Source: Arthrobotrys musiformis (taxonomy: Eukaryota; Ascomycota; Orbiliomycetes; Orbiliales; Orbiliaceae). Taken from it: DNA of 64,000 nt. Location of the stretch: contig JAVHJL010000003.1 in assembly GCA_036971715.1 (NCBI GenBank), positions 4,340,001-4,404,000 on the forward strand. The letters run 5' to 3'. Shown here piece after piece: positions 33,629 through 43,512 of the stretch. The first letter of the stretch is position 1; the number at the start of each line of letters is the position of its first letter. A model generated the notes under the pieces. The model worked only from the letters and a program-made list of their open reading frames with translations, did no database searches and was not told where the DNA came from. The position numbers were made by a program, and so were the translations under genes.

Positions 33629-35610
33629 ATGGGCCTCAGAGATATCCTCGTCGTTCGAAACGATGACCGTTCGGGCGTCAAGACCAACTGGTGGATAAAC
33701 CCCGACATCATCCCTTTACCGCCCAGTCGGAGGACTTGGGGTCGCACGGAGTTCTTGGGGTTTTGGTCGGTGCCGCAGTACGTAATTTTTCCATCCCATT
33801 CCTTGGAATCTACATTTTCCTTGTTTAAGAGCGGATTTTTGACTGGATTATTTTATTTTATTTTTTTAGTTTGTGTATTTCGAGCTGGACTACTGGTTCG
33901 GTGCTTGTGAGTTTGGGATTGTCGACATGGGAGACTGTGGCGGTTTTGCTCGTTGGTCAGGGGTTGGTTGCGTATTTGGCGATCTGTAACGGGTGGATTG
34001 GCGGGAAATGGCATATTGGATTCACGGTTACTCAGAGGTATAAATTCTGGTTTTTCCGGCTGGAGATTCGACTGTGATGCTGATTTGGCATTGATAGGGC
34101 TATTTTGGGTGTCTATGGCTCGTTCGTCGGTATCGTCATGAGCGTGGTGATGTCGATTATCTGGTATGGAAGTCAGGCATGGCTGGGCGGATTGTGCATC
34201 TCGGTTATCCTGGGGAGCTGCAGTTCGGCTTTTCTGAATATGCCAAATACCTTGCCGGAGGGAGCTCTGATGCAGACCAGGGACTTGATATCGTTTATTC
34301 TAGTATGTATCGCTAAGCTCTACCCTAATTCCTTTCCCAATCTGTGGAATGCTGCTAACAAATATGTATGCACTTAGTTTCACATTCTATCCGTCCCGTT
34401 CATGCTCGTCGGACCAGAAAAGATCAAGCACCCTGTTATCCTCTCGAACCTGCTGGCGTTGATTGTTATGATTTCCTTGACACTCTGGACGGTGAAGACT
34501 GGGGAGTTCAGGGATCCTTCCGGGGGTTGGGATACGGTTCACGCCCAGACGAATCGGTGGTGGACGTGGCTTTACGGAATCACATCGATACTGGGATCCG
34601 TTTCGTCGGGGATTTTGAATCATGCGGATTTCACGCGGTTCGCGCGAAGACAGGGGGTTCAGACCTCCGGAACGCTTTTTGGACTATTCGTGCCTGGAAC
34701 CATTATCCCACTGTTAGGTATCGTCACGGCTTCGATGAATACCGATGCATCCGGCCAGCCGATCTGGAACCCCGTCGATCTTCTGATGGATAGGTTGGCA
34801 CGAGACTACACCTTCCTCACGCGGGCGGCGTGCTTTTTCTGCGCGGCGGGTCTGATCACCTCCCAATTGGCTCAAAACGTTCTCGGAAACGCGTACGCAG
34901 CGGGGATGGGACTCGCCGGTCTCTTCCCCAAATACGTCAACATCAAACGCGGGTGCATCATCGCCGCCATGCTCTCCTGGGCCTTCCAACCCTGGCAATT
35001 CTACTACCTCTCGACAATGTACCTCGACATTCTTTCCGACTTTTCTGTGTTTTTGATGCCGTTGACGGGGATTATGATTAGCGATTTCTTTTTGGTTAGG
35101 CGGCAGAGGATACAGCTTACGCATTTGTACACGCGGGATACCTCTGGAAGCTACTATTTCACCTACGGAGTCAACTGGCGGGCGTTATTCGTCTGGCTCG
35201 CCTGTGTCGCGCCTGCTATTCCAGGAATGGTGGATAATCTGCAAATCAAAGACAGAACGGAGGTTACAGTCGCAGTTTTATATTACAGAGGCTTCTGCAT
35301 CTTTGGATTCGTGCAGAGTTTGGTGGTGTACTGGGGTATCATGCGGTGTTTCCCGCCGAAGGGATTGGGGGAGCAGGATGAAGTTGACGTTTACGGCACT
35401 TTTGAGAGTGAGGAGGCGATTGATTTGGGGATTACGCCGTTTAATAAGGAGTTTGAGGTTGAAGGGGAGCGATTGCGGGGGAGCATGGACGAGGAGTTGG
35501 AGTTGGAGGATTTAGTTGAGGATGAGAAGGAGAAGGAGAAGGAGGAATTGAAGGATGTGAATTTGGACGATGGGGAGGAGCAGGGGTTGTTGAAGGAGAG
35601 GAGGGTGTAG
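33629..35610 (+). CDS. NCS1-family nucleobase/allantoin/thiamine permease
   Basis: Four exons: 33629-33777, 33870-34037, 34098-34302 and 34378-35610. Introns are 92, 60 and 75 nt; the CDS is 585 codons. The N-terminus is charged (RNDDRSGVKTNWW). Near residue 30 comes the Fur-subgroup head WGRTEFLGFW and then WTTGSVLVSLGLSTWETV, a signature of the nucleobase-cation-symport-1 family (Fur4, Dal4, Fui1, Thi7 types). About twelve hydrophobic segments follow. Further family motifs are GVYGSFVGIV, the loop NHADFTRFARR, GPEKIKHP and SDFFLVRRQRI in the C-terminal part. The tail is highly acidic (EEELELEDLVEDEKEKEKEE-like) and probably cytosolic, where such tails carry endocytosis and ubiquitin signals. 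It is a plasma-membrane proton symporter for a purine, pyrimidine, allantoin or thiamine. The sequence alone does not fix the substrate. Confidence 0.87.
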
Positions 35611-37358
35611 TCTTACTACCCCCCTAAAGAATTTGGTCTGAGCATCCGAGGGGCTAGTTGAAGAGTCTAGATTTGGCGCTTGAAGAGTTATACAGATCCG
35701 AGGCTAGAGTAATACTTGCATGTGCATTCGCATTTTGCATGCGGTAGGCGTTTTCTTTTGCATACATACACCACAGTTTGATTGTACATACCATATTTCC
35801 TCCCCCTTCTTGCTTCGACATTGGCGTTTTATTACTCTTTTCCCCCATACGTTTTTGTTTGGAAGCGGGTGTTTTTTTATTATTTTTAAGGGGGAGAGGA
35901 AGGGGATTTTATCATTTTTTTGTCTGCGGTTCCAGCGCTTTTTTTGCATCCCCGCTTCTTGGCTTATATTAGAGAGATATTATGTATGATAGAGGCTAGG
36001 GGAGGGGGCCGAGGAGCTTGAGGTGGTATTAGAATTAGTGGTAATTCATTAATTATTCATATCAAAGCTTTTGCCGTAATAGACAGCTCTGCTTTCGAGC
36101 CATGCATGGCTAATATCTAATACAGACAACCTTCGGCTAACACTAGTCTCGTACCAGGCGTCATAAAGGGATACCTCGGGACCCTGAGCTATAATGCTGG
36201 CTGCTGGAGTTTTGCTTTAGGCCGTATTGGTAATAAGCACCGTACCTACGCGCTTATGATCTACTCATCTACGTAAATGAAATAGAATGGAATTGCTAGT
36301 TACTACTACTAGGTTAAGCCTGCTTAATTGTCTGCCTACTACCTTAAAATATATATATGTGCGAACTAGTGGTATATTTGTCTATATATCTAACTACTGA
36401 TTGTATTAGCTACCAGCATAGTTACCGGTCATACGAGCCTGGCAGGAGGAAGAGGAAGTGTAAGAGGAGAAAGAGGATAATTTAAAACCTCAATAACTCA
36501 GTATTTGCAATATATCTTGCTTCTATATTGAGGTTATATAAAATAATTGTATGATTTCATGATCAGAGGACAAATTTCCAGTATAGGTAGGGGGTGGAAC
36601 CATCTGGAAACCCGTGTTTGGCTGGCACCGCGAGACCAGAACCATCTAAGTGCTCTTTATCCTCTGTGGGAATTCCTGAGTCGAACCGGATAAACATTGT
36701 CTCACAAACCAAAGTTGGTCGAGGGATAGACACCCCCTACGATTGTAATTTTCGTGTAAGGCCATTCCGAGCGATTTCGAAATCTACTAAATTATAGCCA
36801 TCCATACGCTGATAGACTATAGTACCACACGAAGTGGTGACAGTCCCCACATCGCCGGCTTTCTTAATCTCAAAACATTGTTCGACTTTTATCGTCTTAA
36901 CATTAGTTTAACTTTGCAATGCATATTGCTTCTAAGTTTTCGTAAGTAGGCGTAGCGTAGCCCGATATTATATTCTATCCGCGAAACCGTGGGATGGCAG
37001 TGCAGTTTTCTGTGTCTAAAGCTGAGCCGAGAATTCACGAAACACCTTAAGGCCTTAACAAATTACTCATCCATGCAATGAAGGTTTTATACAAATAACA
37101 ATAGGCTATTTCACAATATGCAAATATATTTGCGTACTCTGTCTCGTCGCCAGACTCCCCAACTTGCTTAGGTAACCGCTATATAAAGATAATATAATTC
37201 TAAGCTTACAGATTAAATATACAAATTATATACAAGAGCTAGATTATGTAGGTCTAGTTTCGAGACAAGAGAATGGTGTGCAAAGATAGATTTGGCCGCA
37301 AGACCAGATTTGGCCAAGTAACTGCTTGCGACAGAAGGACCAATGCTAGCCTACGAGA
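35611..37358. other. Intergenic, no gene seen
   Basis: 3' sides of two convergent genes. It includes a T-rich stretch (35860-35945), an AT-rich section with TATATATA near 36347, a purine-rich AGGAGGAAGAGG stretch near 36440, and two copies of a dispersed motif: GTCTCGTACCAGGC at 36146 and GGTCTAGTTTCGAGAC at 37251. Confidence 0.45.
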
Positions 37359-38513
37359 TTATAATATTGACCAACCCCCATCATGATCGCGATCGCGATC
37401 AACAGCTAAAGCCAATAGTTGCACCCATTCTAAAGGAATTGTTCCGGGCGCGGCTTGTTGAATCCCCAAACTACCAAATTCATTCCTCAAAATTGTGAAA
37501 GTACCAATGGTAGAATTCGAAGACATCCCACGATGGGATGACAAAGCAGACGAAGTTGTATCCGACGGACGACTCTTCGGGGTAAGATAAGAAATCATCT
37601 CCTTTCCGACGGCGGCGGCGGCTGCCGCCGCATAATAATTCCAAACATCATTCTCGTGAGAATCTGAATAATTGGAAATGCCACAGATGACAATACAGGG
37701 CGACTCGGTGGCAACCCCAGCTGCTTCCCTCTCAAAGCATAATACGTTACCTATCTTTTCAGCCAGTGCATCCCGCTTTGTAGCACTTCTTATGGCTCGG
37801 TCTCCTGATGCGACAAGTCCGTAGTGTATCATAGAGCCCTCAACGTAACGATCTCCTCTAATCACAGCTCTTGATTTGTCACAATTTGCACATGTTTTTT
37901 CTCCAGAGATGTGAGGGTAGTCTGCTGCGTACAGAATATCAGGATGTAGGGTCTCCGACGGCCGTTCGAATATCGAAGGCTGTTCCGCATTTTTCGTCAT
38001 CAAAGATATAAATTCCTCGATCTTATTATCCCGAATAAAGTGATCCGACTTCATAACCTGCGCAACATTCCTAAGTAGTGTCGGCGGCGGGAACAAAAAC
38101 CCTTTAAGCTCGAAGTCATCTTCTATATCCCTCCCCAAGTCGTATTCAACCACACCCCCATGGGTTCCTTGATCAGGCATACTAACAACCACGTCTCCCA
38201 ATCTTATATCATTTTCAAGACTTGGGACCGCACCTCCGGTTGTAATAAGAAATCTCCAGATGATGGAAGGGAATGATCGGTTTAGATTTGTGGAAACGGC
38301 GCTGGCGCTGGCTTTGCCGTATTTCCCTGGGAGACAGGCTATAACGATATTGTGGCCGTTGTATTCGCCGTGGATGTACATATTTGTGTCGCCTTTCTTG
38401 GTTGGTAGTGCTGGGTGTTCCTGGTCGAGCATGTGGCGGAAGGCGGTCATTTGGTACTCGACAGGGATAATGACAGCGATAGTGTAGTCTTCGTAGGTAT
38501 ATTTTTGTGCCAT
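37359..38513 (-). CDS. Stand-alone PNP/UDP nucleoside-phosphorylase-fold protein, probably degenerate
   Basis: Single exon. The Met at 38513 (MAQKYTYEDYTIAVIIPVE) starts directly before the first strand; an earlier Met at 38576 would add 21 residues. About 384 residues. The order is that of the PNP_UDP_1 domain found at the N-terminus of many fungal NLRs: TIAVIIPVEYQM, VIACLPGKYGKASA, DIRLGDVVVS, HYGLVASGDR, CFEREAAGVA, CGISNYSDSHEN and an Ala-rich helix. No NB-ARC, TPR or ankyrin region follows, only a 60-residue tail ending in an Asp/Arg run. Known fungal copies read roughly FEMEAAG and RGICDYSDSH. Here Met is replaced by Arg, the Arg before GI by Cys, and the Asp before YSDSH by Asn. In the superfamily that Asp is the general acid and the Met/Glu contact ribose. 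An inactive regulatory or split-NLR role is inferred. Confidence 0.8.
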   Translation of the reverse strand: MAQKYTYEDYTIAVIIPVEYQMTAFRHMLDQEHPALPTKKGDTNMYIHGEYNGHNIVIACLPGKYGKASASAVSTNLNRSFPSIIWRFLITTGGAVPSLENDIRLGDVVVSMPDQGTHGGVVEYDLGRDIEDDFELKGFLFPPPTLLRNVAQVMKSDHFIRDNKIEEFISLMTKNAEQPSIFERPSETLHPDILYAADYPHISGEKTCANCDKSRAVIRGDRYVEGSMIHYGLVASGDRAIRSATKRDALAEKIGNVLCFEREAAGVATESPCIVICGISNYSDSHENDVWNYYAAAAAAAVGKEMISYLTPKSRPSDTTSSALSSHRGMSSNSTIGTFTILRNEFGSLGIQQAAPGTIPLEWVQLLALAVDRDRDHDGGWSIL

Positions 38514-40434
38514 TTTTATATACATTTCTTTATTTATATTTGGAGGCAATGGGTCTGGTTCGAGACAAGGAGGCAATTACTTTAGTCGTGTGGAAAAGTA
38601 GTTTAGAGTATATGGCTTTTTGTATATGGAGGAAGTATATTCGCATTGAACGTTCGAAGGGGGTTCCAGAGGGTCGTAGGATAAGTTGATATAGGACTTG
38701 GGCCAATTCTTAGTTTGGGGGATTGTATACACTTATATATTACTTAGTTACAATGTTATCGATACGAATATCTGATTTGGGATACTCAGTTGATCAGGAT
38801 TCGTTTTATCGCTTCGGGTCCACTTTGTTGCTCAAGATCCTAGAATTCGCCTTGTAATACATACTCAAGTAGCTTACTAGCTAGGCGCGCGGGGTAATTA
38901 GGTCGCCGAGACTCGTGCTATAGACTCGAAATTTCAAAGCCTCGGCGCCTCCGGATCTACTCCACCAATTATACTGCAAATATCGTATCAACATGTCTAT
39001 GGTGTGCCAGAAGGATATTTTTAACGCTCGTCACCCTAGCTTCGTTGTTGCTATTGCATGTATCAGGACCAGGGGACGACATGCAACGCGACCAATATGT
39101 GTAGGATCAGTGGGGTTTAAGCGCCTTCGTACAAACCCTTAGCAGCCACGTCAATAGCATCAACACAATCGCCTTTTTGGAGAACGATGGTTGGGTAGCA
39201 TCGGGGCCGAAAAATAGGAGTGCGAAGGTCTGGAAATAAAGGGGTAGTTGCATACGAGCTAGGCTCGCGATCGCGAGTCTGTTATGCATAATTATGTGTG
39301 TCGCCTTTGCAAGTATCAGGGGCATGCGGCGGGTCGAACGGTCGGGATTTGGCGTATCAGCGGTACCCGCGTACAGACACTGGAGGGTCGCCTTCTCAGC
39401 CGATGAAAAATTAGGTAACGTCAGGGTACAAGGAATAGACTATATTTTATGGAACGGTGAAGGTGTTTTTGGCTACCAGTGGAATACCGTCCATATAATA
39501 ATGCTCGCCCTCAATATAAACACCCCGTCAACATCAGCGGCTTCCAATCGTATGTAAGTATATAAGTATGTATGTGATTGTGTATATACTATACTACTAG
39601 GTGAGTAGGTACCTAGATACTACATAGTATGGTTTGTCCCGTAAACTGGACTGGCCTCATTCGATATTCCCGGCTTTTCTACTTCGTTTTCACAAGTATA
39701 TTCTAACCGCCATATGGGAATCATGAATTGTGTTGGGTGCGTGGTATATGGATGTCCCGCAAGCAAACGCCGATGAGCTCAGCGACGGACAAGAAGGGCA
39801 GTGATGCTTCAGCCTCGATGTTAACGGCTTGGTGTCTCTGGTCATATATACTATACCATATTATACCACACTACCCCTCAGTAATAGATCGCATACCTCG
39901 GCCAATTCAGGGTTGTTCCCGTGGGTGGAATTATTAATATGGTATAGTTAGGCCTGACGTCAGCTGCTGCGGCGCCGTTTGCTTTGTTTGTTTGGGGCAG
40001 CCAGCCAATCGTCAGCATTCCAGCCGACCGGGTTTGTCTTCTTGCTATTCCACTTCATCTCATCACCACTCTCCCTTTCTTCATCTCAATTTCCATCATC
40101 ACATTATCAATTAAATTACATCGAGTGTAAAGTGAAAAGGGCCTTGAGTATCGGTACCACCGAATAGAATAGAAAACTAGTTTGTGTCGGACCGGGGAAG
40201 GTACTCGAACACCCGGAAGATTCTGGTTGAGTTAGTCAGAATCCCGGTCTGGTTACAGCTGCTGAGCCACACCGGACTAATCCTCCTTAGCCGACCGGGT
40301 TCCTCTCTTTCTCTCTTTCCCTCCTCTTTTTATTCCCTCTCTCGCCCTTCGGAACTTCCTCCTCTTCTCTTCTCTTCTCTTCACCATTCATAACTCTCCG
40401 ATATACGAGAGAGAGAGTTATTGTATACTGAAGG
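38514..40434. other. Intergenic, divergent promoter region
   Basis: Between the PNP-fold gene (minus) and the CNNM gene (plus). It holds a dispersed-motif copy (GGTCTGGTTCGAGACAAGG at 38552), a 14-bp palindrome CTCGCGATCGCGAG (39264-39277), a hairpin (40213-40247), and two copies of AGCCGACCGGGTT (near 40018 and 40289). No gene supported. Confidence 0.45.
40285..40400 (+). promoter_or_regulatory. CT-rich tract before the CNNM/Mam3 gene
   Basis: Long pyrimidine run (CTCTCTTTCTCTCTTTCCC, then CTTCTCTTCTC) ending about 35 bases before the ATG at 40435. Such tracts mark core promoters and transcription starts of well-expressed fungal genes. Position is read directly; function is by analogy. Confidence 0.45.
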
Positions 40435-42752
40435 ATGTCCCTCTATCGTCGTTCGAATCTTGCAAATTCAATCATCCGTCTCATCCTCCTTCTCTCCGCT
40501 CAGATCCCAACTCTCGCTTCATATCCGCTATCCGGCCGGAGTAAACGCGATTCCATCAATGTCTGGGGTGGCCACTCTTCACATGATGACAACGATGTAG
40601 AGGGCGATCCCGACGAACCACGGTTCTGGCTCTACCTTGGTGTTTCTGTCTTTTTGGTTGTTCTCGGTGGTGTCTTCGCTGGTCTCACATTAGGGTATGT
40701 TATTTTCTTTCTTTAATTTTTCGGCGATGGTGAATTTTGGGGTGGCTGGGAAGCCGTTTTGGGACCAATTGTGCTAATTTTTTGGAATCGATGGTAAAAA
40801 ATAGGTTGATGGGACAGGATGAGATTTACCTGCAGGTTATCGCACAATCCGGCGAGGATAAGGAACAGAAGCACGCACGGGCCGTCCTGAAACTTTTGAC
40901 CCGCGGCAAGCACTGGGTCCTCGTTACACTGCTTCTGTCCAATGTCATCACAAACGAAACCCTGCCCATTCTGCTCGATCGCAGTCTGGGCGGCGGCTGG
41001 CCTGCTGTGCTCAGTAGTACCGTTTTGATCGGTATGCTTCCTCCATTACTGTCGTCCTAAAATTGGGAAAAATACTAATCCATGTGTGGGAAATAGTCAT
41101 CTTTGGCGAAATCATCCCCCAGTCCGTCTGTGTCAGGTATGGCCTCTCCGTAGGTGCCTACCTCGCCCCATTCGTCCTGGCTTTGATGTATATCATGTAC
41201 CCGGTCGCATACCCTACTGCCCTCCTCCTCGACTGGATCCTCGGCGAAGACCACGGTACAACCTACAAAAAGGCCGGCCTGAAAACCTTAGTCACCCTCC
41301 ACAAAACCCTCGGAGAACACCCCGCCGAACGCTTAAATCAAGACGAAGTCACAATCATCACCGCCGTTCTCGATTTGAAAGAAAAACCCGTCGGTAGCGT
41401 CATGACCCCTATGGAAGATGTGTTCATCATGTCTGCGGATACTATTTTGGATGAAAAGACTATGGATAAGATTCTTAGCAAAGGCTATAGCCGTATTCCT
41501 ATTCACGCCCCAGGGGAGCCGACAAACTTCGTGGGCATGCTGTTGGTTAAGATTTTGATTACCTACGATCCGGAGGACGCCATGAAGGTCGCGGATTTCC
41601 CACTTGCTACTTTGCCCGAGACGGCGCCGGAGACTAGTTGTTTGGATATCGTCAACTTCTTCCAGGAGGGAAAGGTACGTCTATTCCAACCCATTCAATC
41701 AGGAGATTACTTTGGAATAGTAGCTAATGTTAGTCTGTGCGCAGAGCCACATGGTCTTAGTCTCGGAATCCCCCGGCGAAAACTACGGAGCCCTCGGAGT
41801 TATCACCCTCGAAGACGTCATCGAAGAACTCATTGGCGAGGAAATTGTCGATGAATCGGATGTATACGTTGACGTGCACAAGGCAATTCGTCGTATGAAC
41901 CCCGCGCCTATCAGCCGGCGTAGCTACGGTACGAATTTCCCAAGCGAAGGGACAGTAAAAGGCAAAACCAACCAAGCGGTAGAAATCCTTGATGCAGCAG
42001 TGGAGAGCCAAAAAATGGCAGTTGCCGGGGAGGGAGATAAGTTACTTGCCGGATCGTTCGAAGGGTACTCGACTATTAACCGACCTGAGATTACCGGTGA
42101 ACGGAGAGCGTCAACTGGAGTTCTGGAAAATGAAACCTCACCGAGAAGAGGGAGTAAAACGTCCATTTCTCAAGCCGTGATGAGGAAGTTGAGCGGTGGA
42201 ACGGGAGGCAACGGGACTATCCCGGATAGTTTGAAGGAGAGCTTGAAGCATTTGGGGCCGAGTAATCCCGCTGCCGCACCGAGGAGTACGGGGTTGAAGA
42301 CTATTAAGATCAAGACCGTACAACCGGACGGGCATGCTGCTGGCGGAGAAGAACGGCCGGGGAAGGAGCTGAGGAGAACCATCACATTTGAAGATGGTGT
42401 CAACGGATCTCAAGCTGCGCCGCGGGTGGAATACACCCCTAGCACTGCGGCACATACATTATCCAATAGCGTTCCCGAGAATTCCGCGCCGGGGGCAATG
42501 AAAGTCCCCGAACCGAAGAGTACGCCTAGAACACCGTCTCCTGCACAGAGTTTCAAAAAAGTGAGAACGGGAAGTTTGAAGGAGCGGCCGAAGGATGTGG
42601 GTGGCATCAGGAAGGTTATTGTCGAGACCAGCGACCCGGAGGATGTTACCGAGGTTGCTATCTTGACAGCTGGGGAGGCAAGCGGAAGCGGTAGTAGCGG
42701 GAAGGACCAGGACGAGCCGGATGAGTCCTCGAGCTTGTTGGGTCGGAAGTAG
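40435..42752 (+). CDS. CNNM/Mam3-type membrane protein (DUF21 plus CBS pair)
   Basis: Four exons: 40435-40694, 40805-41031, 41097-41674 and 41745-42752. Introns are 110, 65 and 70 nt; the CDS is 691 codons. An N-terminal signal-like segment (IIRLILLLSAQIPTLA) is followed by the DUF21 transmembrane domain: VVLGGVFAGLTLGLMGQDE, SNVITNETLPILLD and FGEIIPQSVCVRYG. Then comes the cytosolic CBS pair: SVMTPMEDVFIMS, KGYSRIPIHAP, NFVGMLLVK and GVITLEDVIEELIGEEI. These are diagnostic of the CNNM/CorC family, whose yeast member Mam3 is a vacuolar membrane protein affecting Mg/Mn and other metal levels. The last 300 residues are Ser/Thr/Pro-rich and probably disordered, ending DESSSLLGRK; the acidic dileucine-like SSSLL could be a sorting signal. 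The assignment is firm, while the exact ion is not read from sequence. Confidence 0.9.
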
Positions 42753-43512
42753 GGTTCCACCGCGAGCATTACGGGGCCTTTAAAGGCTTTGCTTGGGGTA
42801 GAAGGAGATTAATAGTCTCCCTCCACTCTTCCTTGCATACCTCGCTGATAGGATATGGGGTCCAGGGGTCCTTTTGGTTAGAGCTTTTTGGTGTTCTTTG
42901 GAGCGAGAAACGGCTTTCTTTTTTTGATTTGGTCGATTCTTTTAGAGGGATAATTGTGGTATCTCTAAGGAAGGAAGGGAAGGGAATGTATTATCAGATT
43001 TTGATCATGTATTATACCTACTTACTGGCTATTCCGGCGCCCTTTTCTGTCATCTGTTTGTTTACTATATCTTGGTTATAACTATGAAAAGCTTTCACTG
43101 TTGAATCTACTACTATAACATAGCGATATCATCACGAACCCCTGCGATTGTATGCTCGAAGTGGTGTTCTAGACCGTTGACATGGATTGCGTAGTGGTAT
43201 TATGTAAGCAACGGTAAGGCTGGCCAGACCCATAAAAATTTTAAGCCTGCTCTAAGCGGGTTCAACTTCTTTTCACCATCTCCACACCTCGACTCGACAA
43301 TCACCAACATCGACGGTAAATAAACTACTGGAGGATATTAAGCTTCCTATCGCGCAGGCAGTCGGGGCTTTTCTATATTCAACAATCGAGAGTTCGAAAA
43401 TACGTTCACTACTGCTCCTTCTTTAACGAATCCGGGGCGTCGAGCTCCAACCCCACATTCCATCGACAAAATCCCCACACGACCACCTTCACAAAGGGAG
43501 GAAAGAAGCAAG
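42753..43512. other. Intergenic, no gene seen
   Basis: 3' UTR of the CNNM gene and promoter of the ataxin-10-like gene. The last 200 bases before 43513 include a CCACACCTCGACTCG-type CA/CT-rich leader. No supported gene. Confidence 0.5.
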
